Both the position numbers and the translations under genes were made by a program. From Burkholderiales bacterium (GTDB taxonomy: Bacteria; Pseudomonadota; Gammaproteobacteria; Burkholderiales; Casimicrobiaceae): a DNA stretch of 50,269 nt. Within the stretch, counting starts at the first letter, position 1; every line of letters starts with the position of its first letter. The notes under the pieces are model-generated. The model searched no databases and had not been told where the DNA came from. It saw only the letters and a program-made list of their open reading frames with translations. The stretch covers positions 1-50,269 of the forward strand of contig JADYZP010000023.1 of the NCBI GenBank assembly GCA_020853025.1. Direction: 5' to 3'. Shown piece after piece: positions 26,445 through 34,631 of this stretch.

Positions 26445-27554
26445 ATGAGCGCCCAACTCCGAGCGGTAATGCCGGGATCGGGAGTCGTATCGGAACTCGC
26501 GTTCGCGCGCGCACAGCGCAACACCGTGCTGATCGTCGACGACCTTTTCTCGAGCCGATTGCTGCTGGCCGAGATCGTGCGCCAGATCGACGGCAAGCTG
26601 AATCTCGAACTCTTCGACACGCCGTCGCGAGCGTTGGAATTCGCCCGCAACAACCGCGTCGACATCGTCCTCACCGACTACAAGCTGCCCGAGTTCGACG
26701 GCATCGAGCTGGTCAAGCAGATCCGTGCGCTGCCGCACTGCGTCGACGTGCCGATCGTCGTCATCACCGTCGTCGACGACCGCAAGGTGCGCTACGATGC
26801 GCTCGAGGCCGGCGCCACCGATTTCCTGATCAAGCCGCTGGACGAGCATGAGACGCGCGCCCGTTGCGCCAATCTGCTCGAATTGCGCCGCCACAAGATC
26901 GTCCTCTCCGACCAGGCGCGGGTGCTGCAGTACCAGGTTGATAAGTCCGTCTCCGAAATCCACGAACGCGAACTGGAAACCCTGGCCAAGCTCGCCAAGG
27001 CCGGCGAGTTCCGTGACCGGACTACCGGAAATCACCTGATGCGGATGGCCAGGTACTCGGCGCTGATCGGCGCGCACCTGGGCTTGGGCGCCGAGACGGT
27101 CCACGTGCTCGAAGTGGCCGCGCCGATGCACGACATCGGCAAGATCGGCATCCCCGATTCCGTGCTGCTGAAGGAAGGGCCGCTGACGCGTGGTGAGATC
27201 GACGTCATGAGGACGCATCCGCGCATGGGCTACGACATCCTGAAAGGCAGCCCGTCGAAGTACCTGTCGATGGGCGCGATCATCGCGCTCGGACACCACG
27301 AGAAATACGACGGCACCGGTTATCCCAATGGCCTCCATGGTGAGGACATCCCGCTGGTCGCGCGCGTGGTGGCGGTCGCCGACGTCTTCGACGCGCTGAT
27401 CAGCGAGCGACCCTACAAGCACGCCTGGAACATGGACGAGGGGACCGACTTCCTCAAGGGCGAGCGCGGCAAGCACTTCGACCCGACGTGCATCGACGCG
27501 TTCCTTGCCGACCGAATCAAGCTGCAGGAGATCATCGAGGAGTTTGGGGACTAA
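26445..27554 (+). CDS. Response regulator with HD-GYP output domain
   Basis: This 369-residue protein pairs a receiver domain (about 25-145; acidic pair 'VDD' at 31-33, Asp78 in 'IVLTDYKLPEFDG', Lys130 in 'DFLIKPLD') with a coiled linker and an HD-GYP domain (about 185-350). The HD-GYP domain keeps the metal ligands in 'HDIGKIGIPD' and the signature 'HHEKYDGTGYP', so it should be an active phosphodiesterase that degrades cyclic di-GMP. I chose ATG 26445 because GGGGGGAA precedes it; ATG 26421 is an alternative. No histidine kinase is adjacent, so its partner is elsewhere. The 255 bases from tRNA-Pro to this start hold no other gene I can support. Confidence 0.9.
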   Translation: MSAQLRAVMPGSGVVSELAFARAQRNTVLIVDDLFSSRLLLAEIVRQIDGKLNLELFDTPSRALEFARNNRVDIVLTDYKLPEFDGIELVKQIRALPHCVDVPIVVITVVDDRKVRYDALEAGATDFLIKPLDEHETRARCANLLELRRHKIVLSDQARVLQYQVDKSVSEIHERELETLAKLAKAGEFRDRTTGNHLMRMARYSALIGAHLGLGAETVHVLEVAAPMHDIGKIGIPDSVLLKEGPLTRGEIDVMRTHPRMGYDILKGSPSKYLSMGAIIALGHHEKYDGTGYPNGLHGEDIPLVARVVAVADVFDALISERPYKHAWNMDEGTDFLKGERGKHFDPTCIDAFLADRIKLQEIIEEFGD

Positions 27555-27591
27555 TGGTGATCCGGGATCGACCTGCCGAAGGGAAACGCTC

Positions 27592-27864
27592 ATGAAACGA
27601 CTCGCGACTCTGCTTCCCGGCGTCCTCGCGCTGGCGCTTCATGCGCCGCTCTTTGCGCAATCCGAGAAGTCCGCGCCCGCGGCAGACCCTGCCACGCCCG
27701 TCGCCACCGCCGCGGTCGGATACAAGACGGTGGAGCCGAAGATCGTCAAGGACTATCCGTTGCCGTCGAGCGTCGACCCTCGGGTGTGTCTCGAATTTCC
27801 GACCAGGGCGCAGATCATCGCCTGTGCGGAGCGATACCGGCCCGGAAAGCGCCGAGCAGGCTGA
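27592..27864 (+). CDS. Small exported protein of unknown function
   Basis: The 90-residue product has a clear signal peptide ('MKRLATLLPGVLALALHAPL', cleavage after 'FAQ'), a low-complexity Ala/Pro linker and a conserved-looking tail 'DPRVCLEFPTRAQIIACAER' with two Cys that could form a disulfide. GAAGGGAAACGCTC before the ATG gives a ribosome site. It follows the HD-GYP gene by 37 bases and may be cotranscribed. I do not recognise the family. Confidence 0.55.
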   Translation: MKRLATLLPGVLALALHAPLFAQSEKSAPAADPATPVATAAVGYKTVEPKIVKDYPLPSSVDPRVCLEFPTRAQIIACAERYRPGKRRAG

Positions 27865-27939
27865 CGCCCGCCGCATCACGCAGCACGATTCCGGCAGCGC
27901 CGGAAACGACTGGACTCGGGCCGCACGGTAGAATCGTGG

Positions 27940-28392
27940 ATGGCCAAAGTCGACCGAAGCGTCTCCGTTGCGCGCAGCAGTCTCCCCCACCTCGCGCTGG
28001 CCGTGCTGACCGCTGCAATTGCGCTGCATCACGGATCCGTGCAGGCAAAGCCCTCGCAGTTGAAACCGCTCGAGTCCTGGTCGGGACGCGTGCCGCTCGG
28101 CGTGCCGCCGCCGCTGCAATCATCGCTGGCGAACCAGGAGGATTTTCGTCGCGTCTGGGCGCAGTGCCAGGTCAAGGGCACCGTGCCCACGATCGATTTC
28201 GATCGTCGCCTGGTGCTCGTCGCCGTGCGTCGTGGCAGCGTGGTCAGGTTCCAGCGCCTGACGCTCGACAGCGGCAACCTCCGCACCGGCGTCGTCGAGA
28301 CGCCGGACATGCCGCCATATATGACCTGCACGATCGTACTCGTCGACCGCGCGGGCACCACGAAAGTGAACGGTGCGCCAATCGGCCGGTGA
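27940..28392 (+). CDS. Exported protein of unknown function
   Basis: This 150-residue protein has an N-terminal hydrophobic segment ('LPHLALAVLTAAIALHHG', cleavage near 'VQA') and a compact domain with 'NQEDFRRVWAQCQ', 'VPTIDFDRRLVLVAVRRGSV', 'VRFQRLTLDSG' and a late Cys in 'PPYMTCTIVLVDRAG'. The strand pattern around 'IDFDRRLVLVAV' resembles PrcB-like domains that follow 'W..' and 'DF' motifs, but the match is weak. The 75-base gap from the previous small gene has no obvious promoter. Function unknown. Confidence 0.6.
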   Translation: MAKVDRSVSVARSSLPHLALAVLTAAIALHHGSVQAKPSQLKPLESWSGRVPLGVPPPLQSSLANQEDFRRVWAQCQVKGTVPTIDFDRRLVLVAVRRGSVVRFQRLTLDSGNLRTGVVETPDMPPYMTCTIVLVDRAGTTKVNGAPIGR

Positions 28393-28425
28393 GGGCCGCG
28401 CGCGTGCGGAAAGCCGGAGACAGCG

Positions 28426-28791
28426 ATGGAACATTGGAAGAAGGTGCTGGCAGGATTGATTGCGATCGCGGCGGGAATATTCTATGTCACCCATTCGCAT
28501 GCAGCGCCGCCGCGGCTCGATGCCGCTACGCGCGCAGGTATGCATCAACCCTCGGCCGGTGATTCGTCGGTCGTCTTTGGTTTGGTTGTGACTTCACCGC
28601 GAAAGGCGCGACGACTATCGCGCGATGCCGAACGCGTCGATCCCGGGGTAGCCGCTGCGTGCGAGGGCGAACTTGCGCGCGTGCGTTCCCCACGGCTTAC
28701 CGCCTGCGAGCGCCGCCTTGAACGCGCCGGGATGCTCGATCCACACGCCACCCATCAGCGTCACGCCGCGCGCGAACAGCGCGTCGGGTAG
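28426..28791 (+). CDS. Doubtful small protein with N-terminal hydrophobic segment
   Basis: The frame starts 'MEHWKKVLAGLIAIAAGIFY' after a GGAGA ribosome site, which looks like a real signal anchor, and reads on to 'AAPPRLDAATRAGMHQPSAG'. From about 28615 it overlaps the DUF364 gene on the other strand for 177 bases, where its own sequence becomes Arg-rich and shadow-like. Probably only the first ~60 codons, if any, are genuine, and the original gene may have lost its end here. Confidence 0.25.
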   Translation: MEHWKKVLAGLIAIAAGIFYVTHSHAAPPRLDAATRAGMHQPSAGDSSVVFGLVVTSPRKARRLSRDAERVDPGVAAACEGELARVRSPRLTACERRLERAGMLDPHATHQRHAAREQRVG

Positions 28792-29478
28792 GCAGCTCGC
28801 ACCGGGGCCAATCATTGCGAAGGCGCGTGCGTGGCCGCAATGCGCGAGTACGGCGTCGAGCGTGTCGTTGAGCAGCACGGTGCTCGTCGAGAGCACCTTG
28901 TCGCAGCCTTCGAGTTCACGCGGATCGAGCGTGATGTGGAAACCCTCGCGCGTTCCCGCCAGGTCGGGGCGCAATTCGAGCACGGTGAGCCGCGCACCGC
29001 TTGCCGTAACCTGGGCCACAAGTGGCGGGAAGTAGCCAATCATCCCGATGTGTTCACCCGCCTGCGGCGCGAGGCCGCCGATCGAATCGGTCGCGTCGGG
29101 TGGGACAAAGCCGGCGCGGTTGTACAGGTGGCGCGTCAGCGCATTGACCGCGGCGAATCCCATTGTGCGCATCGCGGCGTCGGTGCCGGCCCAGTGGCGC
29201 GCGACGGCGAGTGCATCGACGCCGACAAGGCCCATACCTGGCGCACCGGCAACCCTTTGGCCAGAGCCTGGTGCGCCACAGGCGAGTCTGCCAAGCGTGC
29301 CGTCGAGCAGCACGTAGCTCAGGCCGAGCGAGCCGTCGTCCAGCTCGAGCGCGCAGAACTCGCCCTCGCGCGTTTCGTTCCACGGCATGGGTGGCAGGTG
29401 CAGCGCATGCACGCGCGGCACCGGTGCACCGCGCAACGCGTCTTCGAGCATTCCCAGAGTTTCTCCAGCGATCTTCAT
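28615..29478 (-). CDS. DUF364-type putative metal-chelation protein
   Basis: The 287-residue protein has an N-terminal DUF4213-like part ('LHLPPMPWNETREGEFCALE') and a C-terminal DUF364 domain ('STSTVLLNDTLDAVLAHCGH', 'MIGPGASCLPDALFARGVTL', 'GGVWIEHPGAFKAALAGGKP'). Pfam names DUF364 a putative heavy-metal chelation domain. Related proteins occur in archaea and proteobacteria, often near molybdenum, iron or corrinoid genes; no such gene is adjacent here. Start chosen at 29478 ('MKIAGETLG'), since residues of the longer frame look non-homologous. The gene stands alone on the minus strand and its origin is unclear. Confidence 0.75.
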   Translation of the reverse strand: MKIAGETLGMLEDALRGAPVPRVHALHLPPMPWNETREGEFCALELDDGSLGLSYVLLDGTLGRLACGAPGSGQRVAGAPGMGLVGVDALAVARHWAGTDAAMRTMGFAAVNALTRHLYNRAGFVPPDATDSIGGLAPQAGEHIGMIGYFPPLVAQVTASGARLTVLELRPDLAGTREGFHITLDPRELEGCDKVLSTSTVLLNDTLDAVLAHCGHARAFAMIGPGASCLPDALFARGVTLMGGVWIEHPGAFKAALAGGKPWGTHARKFALARSGYPGIDAFGIAR

Positions 29479-29588
29479 GCCTGCGATGATCCCAAAAATT
29501 TTCGTTGAGTGAAGTGTATTACGCCACGCCATGGAATCGGCAAAGGCGGTTTTGGGGTTCCAAGAGGCCGCTTCAGAATATGATTTCA

Positions 29589-29847
29589 GCGGAACGGCGC
29601 TCCTGCTGCCGATTGTGGATTACCGGTGATCCGGTCGATCTTGGTGGCGAGGTGGCGTTGCTCGGCCAGCAGGAACACGATGTAGAGGAATACCAGTATC
29701 AGAGGAATACCAGTACCAGTATCGCGCTGACGAGAATCGCCGTGGTTAGGCTGCGCAGTTCAGAGGCCCGTAGTCGCCGGTGCCATCGACTCCCGCCTCT
29801 CCGCCGATGGTCGTCGGGATAACGGCGGCAGGCAGCATCGGTCTTTA
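29589..29847 (-). pseudogene. Frameshifted small membrane-protein remnant
   Basis: On the minus strand one frame reads 'LRSLTTAILVSAILVLVFL' and hits a stop. A second frame continues 'YIVFLLAEQRHLATKIDRIT' and 'GNPQSAAGAPFR' to a stop at 29589. The switch falls at a 17-base tandem duplication (29684-29717); removing one copy restores one continuous frame through a long hydrophobic segment. No start codon is visible upstream, where the frame runs back to the DUF1624 stop. It may be the tail of a former gene. The rest of this 366-base gap (29479-29844) holds nothing else I can support. Confidence 0.35.
29684..29717. repeat. 17-bp tandem duplication
   Basis: AGAGGAATACCAGTATC (29684-29700) is followed directly by AGAGGAATACCAGTACC (29701-29717), differing at one base. 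Seventeen is not a multiple of three, so the duplication shifts the minus-strand frame. Confidence 0.9.
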
Positions 29848-30576
29848 GCGCCGCACGCTCAGGTAGAGCACGCCGAGCAACAACGGCTGGTGCAACATAT
29901 AGACGGCGAGGCTATGGCGGCCGAGCCAGGCGAGCGGCGATGGCACCCGCGGCAGCCACGCGATGGCATGGAAATCGGTACGGACCAGCGCGTGCCCTGC
30001 GGCAACGCCGATCAGCATGACGCCGATCCACGGAAACAGCGGCACATAGTCCTCGGTGATGGGCTTCACCGTTGCGAAACCCAGCCAGCCGGTCGCTCGC
30101 TGATCGAACCACGGCGACGTCCACAGGTTGCCGGCGGCGATGGCCGCGACGCCGGTGACCAGCGCAGCACCCGGATGCGCGGCCAGCGGCCGGATCAGCA
30201 CCAACGACAGCGCAATCGCATGGAGCACGCCGAACCAGATGTAGCTTTTCGGAAAGATCAGGTAGCTCGCCGTGCTGACCAGCAAGGCGCAGGCGGCGAT
30301 CCTGGCGACGTGCCGCCAGAAGCCGGCGCGCCCGCGCGGCGAGCGCTCGGCGAGTACGAGGCTCACGCCGGCGAGCAGCAGGAACGACGACAGGATCGCT
30401 GTGCGCGAATGCAGCCAGAACGGGTCGTGGTAGAAGTCGGAGCCGGTAATCCGCAGGTAGGCGAGATCGAAGGCGAAGTGGTAGGCGATCATCGCGACCA
30501 GCGCCAGTCCGCGCATTCCGTCAATGGCGACGACGCGGTCCTGCTCCCTCGGTGGCGCTGCACGCCGCCTGCTCAT
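29845..30576 (-). CDS. DUF1624 membrane protein (HGSNAT-like acyltransferase)
   Basis: The 243-residue protein has about seven hydrophobic segments and the start 'VVAIDGMRGLALVAMIAYHF', typical of DUF1624/heparan-alpha-glucosaminide N-acetyltransferase-like proteins, and ends 'LAWLGRHSLAVYMLHQPLLL', the C-terminal motif shared with other membrane acyltransferases. Such proteins are thought to transfer acyl groups across the inner membrane onto sugars; the substrate is unknown. Start ATG 30576 overlaps the gspN stop (ATGA), so it is the last gene of the gsp operon and translationally coupled to gspN. Confidence 0.82.
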   Translation of the reverse strand: MSRRRAAPPREQDRVVAIDGMRGLALVAMIAYHFAFDLAYLRITGSDFYHDPFWLHSRTAILSSFLLLAGVSLVLAERSPRGRAGFWRHVARIAACALLVSTASYLIFPKSYIWFGVLHAIALSLVLIRPLAAHPGAALVTGVAAIAAGNLWTSPWFDQRATGWLGFATVKPITEDYVPLFPWIGVMLIGVAAGHALVRTDFHAIAWLPRVPSPLAWLGRHSLAVYMLHQPLLLGVLYLSVRR

Positions 30577-31322
30577 TGCAGCTTGCCGCGCCATCCGACG
30601 TGAACTTTGCCGCTATCGTCCGCGCGGCCAATCATGTGCAGCGCCAGCGCGACGTGCGCAGGCGCCGCAGGCGTCGCAACGACACCGGCGTCGATGGCGA
30701 CGGTGCCGGACACAACGGCCACGGTGCCATCGATACGCACATCGCCGCCTGTGTTGGCTATGCGGCCGGCGAGCCGATCCTGCTGCGGCGCCAGTGCGAT
30801 CTCGACGGTTCCCAGTTCGGTGGCGAAGCCCGCCACGACCAGTCGCGCGTCGCGCCAGCGCGCGTTCAGCGTGCCGCTACCGCGCTCGCCGTTCCATTCG
30901 AAGGTGGGGCTCGTGATCTGTACATCACCGCCAAGAATCACGGTGTCGCGCTGCGGTAGCGCGCCGGACAGCGCGTGCGCCGGAAAATCGATGGCTACAT
31001 CGCGCAGCCCTGCATTGTCGTTGTCGAGCGTGATCGTGCCCTGCGGTACCCTTGCTCCGGCGGCGGGAGAGAGCGTGACTTGCAGCGCGCCTGTCGCAAG
31101 CGCGCGTGGCGAGACGCTCCACCGCAGCGGCATCTGCCACGTACTGCGGGGATCGGTAAGCGTGCCGCTGCCGCTCCACACAGTGCCTGTCGCGTCCGTG
31201 ATGCGCAGGCGCCCGCCGGTCATCGCCGCGACGCGATGATCGACCAGCGTCGCGGGCGCGAACCCGGCGAGCGCCGCAAGCAGCACACCGAATCCGACGA
31301 CGGCGATCGCGGCTTGGCGCAT
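30573..31322 (-). CDS. gspN: Type II secretion system protein N
   Basis: This 249-residue protein has one N-terminal membrane anchor ('AIAVVGFGVLLAALAGFAPA') and a periplasmic beta-rich domain ('TGTVWSGSGTLTDPRSTWQM', 'PLRWSVSPRALATGALQVTL', 'DVRIDGTVAVVSGTVAID'), matching GspN/PulN. GspN is an inner-membrane accessory component found in a subset of type II systems and not essential in all. It lies last among the gsp genes, 8 bases after gspM, and overlaps the DUF1624 gene by 4 bases. Start chosen at 31322 ('MRQAAIAV'). Confidence 0.85.
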   Translation of the reverse strand: MRQAAIAVVGFGVLLAALAGFAPATLVDHRVAAMTGGRLRITDATGTVWSGSGTLTDPRSTWQMPLRWSVSPRALATGALQVTLSPAAGARVPQGTITLDNDNAGLRDVAIDFPAHALSGALPQRDTVILGGDVQITSPTFEWNGERGSGTLNARWRDARLVVAGFATELGTVEIALAPQQDRLAGRIANTGGDVRIDGTVAVVSGTVAIDAGVVATPAAPAHVALALHMIGRADDSGKVHVGWRGKLQ

Positions 31323-31330
31323 GCGGCGTT

Positions 31331-31831
31331 TTAGCGGCCGAGCGTCAGCTCGGCGCGCACGATGCCAGGTTCGACGCGTGCGGTCAGCACCGCGTCGACC
31401 ACGCGCAGTGCATCCGCCGTGGCCAGCGTCGCGAGCAGTGCCGGCAAGGCGTCGAAGCGGACCGCCGCAAAGGTCATCCGCACTCGACCGTCCTGCACAT
31501 CGAGCGACGTGACTTCGGAGCGCAGCCCGCGCTCGCCAAGTACACGTTCCACTGCCGACCTGGGGTCGGCGGACTTCACCGGCACCGTGACCCGCTGCAG
31601 CGCCACGAGGTCGTCGGCCTGCGCACGCGCCGCGTCGAGGGTGCTCTTCGCGCGCGGAAGATCGCGCTGCAGGCGCGTGATGTCCGCATTCATCGGCTGC
31701 CACAGCCAGGCCCATCCGGCGGCGAACAGCACGACGAGCGCCGCGACACCAAGCAGCGTTCGCTCGCGCTTCGACGCCCGGTCCCAGGCGTTGGCCATGG
31801 ACGGGGAGAGCGTGTGGAGCCAGTGGATCAT
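31331..31831 (-). CDS. gspM: Type II secretion system protein M
   Basis: The 166-residue protein has a short cytoplasmic start, one membrane segment (about 26-44, 'LLGVAALVVLFAAGWAWLW'), a coiled region ('ITRLQRDLPRAKSTLDAAR') and a ferredoxin-like periplasmic domain ('VRMTFAAVRFDALPALLATL'). This is the GspM layout. GspM partners GspL in the inner-membrane platform that drives the pseudopilus. Start chosen at 31831 ('MIHWLHTL'), 13 bases after the gspL stop; the longer frame overlaps gspL heavily. Confidence 0.88.
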   Translation of the reverse strand: MIHWLHTLSPSMANAWDRASKRERTLLGVAALVVLFAAGWAWLWQPMNADITRLQRDLPRAKSTLDAARAQADDLVALQRVTVPVKSADPRSAVERVLGERGLRSEVTSLDVQDGRVRMTFAAVRFDALPALLATLATADALRVVDAVLTARVEPGIVRAELTLGR

Positions 31832-31844
31832 CCGGCGCACGCCA

Positions 31845-33065
31845 TCAGGGTCTGTCGGCGCCAGGCGCCAGTGTCGTGCGCAACCGGGTGCCCGCGGCGT
31901 TGGTCGCTTGCAGAGAGGCGAGTCCGGCGGCGGAGAGGTTGCGGTCGAGCGTGCCGGCCACACCCACGTCGAGTTTGGCGAGATCGAAAGTCCAGGTGCC
32001 CGGCGAATACGTCGCGGTCTTCAGCGTGCCGGGCGCCAGCACGGATAGCGCCGGTGCGGCGCGGGCCAGCAACGGCAACGCGTCGGCGGGGGCCGCGAGT
32101 CCGGCGCGATGACGCGCATCCGTGAATTTGCGCCTGAGCGCAATCGTTGCGGCTTCCGCGTCGGCCGCATCGCTGATGCCGGCGTCGCGCGCGATGTCGA
32201 CGATGGCGCTGGCGGTTCGCCACGCGTCGACGCGCAGCCACGCCCACTGCGCGAACGTGGCGCCGACGTGCAGCACGAGCGCAGCGAGCGCGAAGCCCGC
32301 TGTCCAGCGAAAGCGAGAGATTGCCGAGCGTTTGGGCGCCGTCGGCTGCCGCGAGAACTCTCCCTGCAGGAGATCGGTCGCAGCGGCGAGTGCACGACCG
32401 TCCTGGTCCCAGCGCCATGTGGCTCCGCGCTTGAACGACGCGCCACATTGCGCAGACCACGCGGCGAGTCGTGCTTCCTCGACCGCAAACGCGACGTCGA
32501 CGTGCAGGTTCGCGCCGCCGACACGCACGGCCTGTGCAAGCGCGAGTGCGAGTTCGGCAGGGAGCGGTCCGTCGGCCTCGGGCGTGCCGACCGCGAATGC
32601 GCCGCCGTCCGGCTTGCGGATGAACCCTCCTTCGTGCCCCGACACATACCAGCGCCAGCCACCCGCGGAAGGGAGCGGCGCCGCGGCCGGCTCGGCGATC
32701 ACCCGCGTGAATATCTTCCGCAACCTAGCCATCAGCGCACGCGACGCGATCGCGACTTCGACGACACCGTCCCGCCGGCGCGCGGACGCTACCAGGTGTT
32801 GCTCGTGTGCGGGACTCGCGAGTTGGTCCTCCAGTGCGAAAGCGGCAGCCGAGGCGACGCGATCAGCGGGCATCGGCGGCAGCGCGACGCCGATCAGCCG
32901 CACGGCAGACGCCGCCAGCACCGCTTCGACGCGATCGGCGTCGGGCCACGACGCCGGAGCACCGCGGCCGCTGCGCACTGGCCGGTCCTGCGCGTCGAAC
33001 AACGTCCACGATGCGTCGTGTGACGGCGAGGTCGCGGCGGCCAGCAGGACACGCAGTGTGGACAT
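31845..33065 (-). CDS. gspL: Type II secretion system protein L
   Basis: This 406-residue protein has an actin-like cytoplasmic domain (about 1-255, 'LIGVALPPMPADRVASAAAF', 'FALEDQLASPAHEQHLVASA'), one membrane segment (about 260-285, 'TAGFALAALVLHVGATFAQW') and a periplasmic ferredoxin-like domain ('LARAAPALSVLAPGTLKTAT'). This matches GspL, which binds the ATPase GspE inside and GspM outside. The gspE, gspF, gspC and gspD genes are not in this window and must lie elsewhere. The gap to gspK is 70 bases. Confidence 0.88.
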   Translation of the reverse strand: MSTLRVLLAAATSPSHDASWTLFDAQDRPVRSGRGAPASWPDADRVEAVLAASAVRLIGVALPPMPADRVASAAAFALEDQLASPAHEQHLVASARRRDGVVEVAIASRALMARLRKIFTRVIAEPAAAPLPSAGGWRWYVSGHEGGFIRKPDGGAFAVGTPEADGPLPAELALALAQAVRVGGANLHVDVAFAVEEARLAAWSAQCGASFKRGATWRWDQDGRALAAATDLLQGEFSRQPTAPKRSAISRFRWTAGFALAALVLHVGATFAQWAWLRVDAWRTASAIVDIARDAGISDAADAEAATIALRRKFTDARHRAGLAAPADALPLLARAAPALSVLAPGTLKTATYSPGTWTFDLAKLDVGVAGTLDRNLSAAGLASLQATNAAGTRLRTTLAPGADRP

Positions 33066-33135
33066 GGGCGTCGGGTCGGTGAATCTGCGGACGGTTAGTG
33101 TACAAGGCGGCTGGAGGACGCCCCGGACGCGGCGC

Positions 33136-34050
33136 TCATTCCAACGTCTGCCAGACGACGACAGGCCAGTTGCGGCCGTCGCGCTTCAACAGCGCGCGGG
33201 CCTGGGCGATGGCGTCGCCCTGTTGCGAGCGCACGCCGACCAGGAAATAGCTGCTGGAAGTCGCGAAGATTGCGCCCTCGGGTGGTGCGACACCCGCCGG
33301 TAGTCGTTCGCGCAATTCGGCAGTCGTCGTGAAAGGCTTGCGTGCGCGCTCGGCGATGAAGGCGGCGAGCGTGTCGCCGGTGAACCCGGGGATCGCCGCC
33401 GCGATCACGTCGGCGCCGGCGGTGTTGATGTTGAGCGCCGTGCCCGATGGCAGCGCGATGACGTCGTTGGCGATGGCGGTCCAGGCGTCGGCGCCGACGC
33501 CGCGAACGGCGGACATTTCGGCAGCGCGCAAGAGCGGCGCGTTGGCGGCGCGCGCGGTCGGTGATACTTGCGCGTAGTCGCCATCTTCGGCGCCGTTCGC
33601 ACGCCGGAACGAATCGCCGTCGATCCAGTCGGCGAGCGCGTCGAGCATCCGCGCGTCGAGCCCATGCCTCGCGAAGAGCCGCGCGACGCGCAGGCGTTCG
33701 GCATTGGCGGCAGCGCCGTCCATCACCAGGTTATTGAGATTCAATCGCGCTTGCGCATCCTCGATACGGCCTTCGATCGTGCCGTTGGCGATGGGCGTCG
33801 GCGGCAGCGGATAAGTCCACGGCTCACCCAGGTAATCGAGCGTACCGGTCCTGGCGTCGTCGTGCAGGATCTGCCGCGCCCACTGCACGCCGGCGAGTGC
33901 CAGTGATTGCGCCTGTACCTGGTCGCGGCGGTTGCCGACCTCGGCGAACCAGCGTTGCTGCTCGGCCGCCAGGGCGACCGCAACGGTCGCGGCGAGTGCC
34001 GCGACCAGCATCGCAAGCACCAGTGCCGCGCCGCGGGCATGTCGTCTCAT
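33136..34050 (-). CDS. gspK: Type II secretion system minor pseudopilin K
   Basis: The 304-residue protein begins 'MRRHARGAALVLAMLVAALA', a type IV prepilin-like leader with Gly before a hydrophobic helix but without the usual Glu at position 5, as is normal for GspK. The following alpha domain contains 'LNLNNLV', 'ADWIDGDSFRRANGAEDGDY' and 'SGTALNINTAGADVIAAAIP', all GspK features. GspK caps the pseudopilus tip with GspI and GspJ. Its start overlaps the gspJ stop (ATGA). Confidence 0.92.
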   Translation of the reverse strand: MRRHARGAALVLAMLVAALAATVAVALAAEQQRWFAEVGNRRDQVQAQSLALAGVQWARQILHDDARTGTLDYLGEPWTYPLPPTPIANGTIEGRIEDAQARLNLNNLVMDGAAANAERLRVARLFARHGLDARMLDALADWIDGDSFRRANGAEDGDYAQVSPTARAANAPLLRAAEMSAVRGVGADAWTAIANDVIALPSGTALNINTAGADVIAAAIPGFTGDTLAAFIAERARKPFTTTAELRERLPAGVAPPEGAIFATSSSYFLVGVRSQQGDAIAQARALLKRDGRNWPVVVWQTLE

Positions 34051-34631
34051 CGCAGCGCGAACCAGCGATCGATGTGCGCGCCGTCGGCGAGCACCAGCGA
34101 CAGGCGCACGGCGCGGGGGATGTCATCCTCGCCCAGCGACGGCCAGCGGTCGCGCCAGCCGCCGTCGCGCGCCAGGTATTCGAGACGGAAGGAGTCGATG
34201 TCGGCAACCAGCGGATAGACGAGCGGCTGCGTGTTGTCACCGTGGTCGAGATGCGGCCAGTAGGCGAGCTCGAGGATGCCGTTGCGCAGGCGATAGCCGA
34301 CACGCTGGCCGGCGGGTGCAGGCTCGATGGCGAACTCGCTTCCGGCGCGGGTGAAGACCAGCGCGCTTTGCCCGCCTTCCACCAGGCCGAGCCACGCCGG
34401 TTCGCGGTCGACGCCGCTGCGCACCGCACGCGGCACCGCCTGCCGGACATCGGCCTCGAAGCGAATGAACAGCGTCTCGAGCGTGCGCCAACGCGCCGCC
34501 TCGCTGGACAGCCGCGCCTCACCTTCGGTCAACGAGGCCGTCGCGCGATACGCGAGCACGGCGATGACGCCGAAGATCGCCAGCGCGAGCAGCGCTTCGA
34601 CCAGCGTGAATCCGCGTGAAGGCGGCGCCAT
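34047..34631 (-). CDS. gspJ: Type II secretion system minor pseudopilin J
   Basis: This 194-residue protein has the prepilin motif 'RGFTLVEALLALAIFGVIAV' (cleavage after Gly, Glu at mature position 5) and a C-terminal domain with 'VGYRLRNGILELAYWPHLDH' and 'DIDSFRLEYLARDGGWRDRW', matching GspJ. It forms the tip complex with GspI and GspK. Start chosen at 34631, one base inside the gspI stop (TAATG). Confidence 0.92.
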   Translation of the reverse strand: MAPPSRGFTLVEALLALAIFGVIAVLAYRATASLTEGEARLSSEAARWRTLETLFIRFEADVRQAVPRAVRSGVDREPAWLGLVEGGQSALVFTRAGSEFAIEPAPAGQRVGYRLRNGILELAYWPHLDHGDNTQPLVYPLVADIDSFRLEYLARDGGWRDRWPSLGEDDIPRAVRLSLVLADGAHIDRWFALR

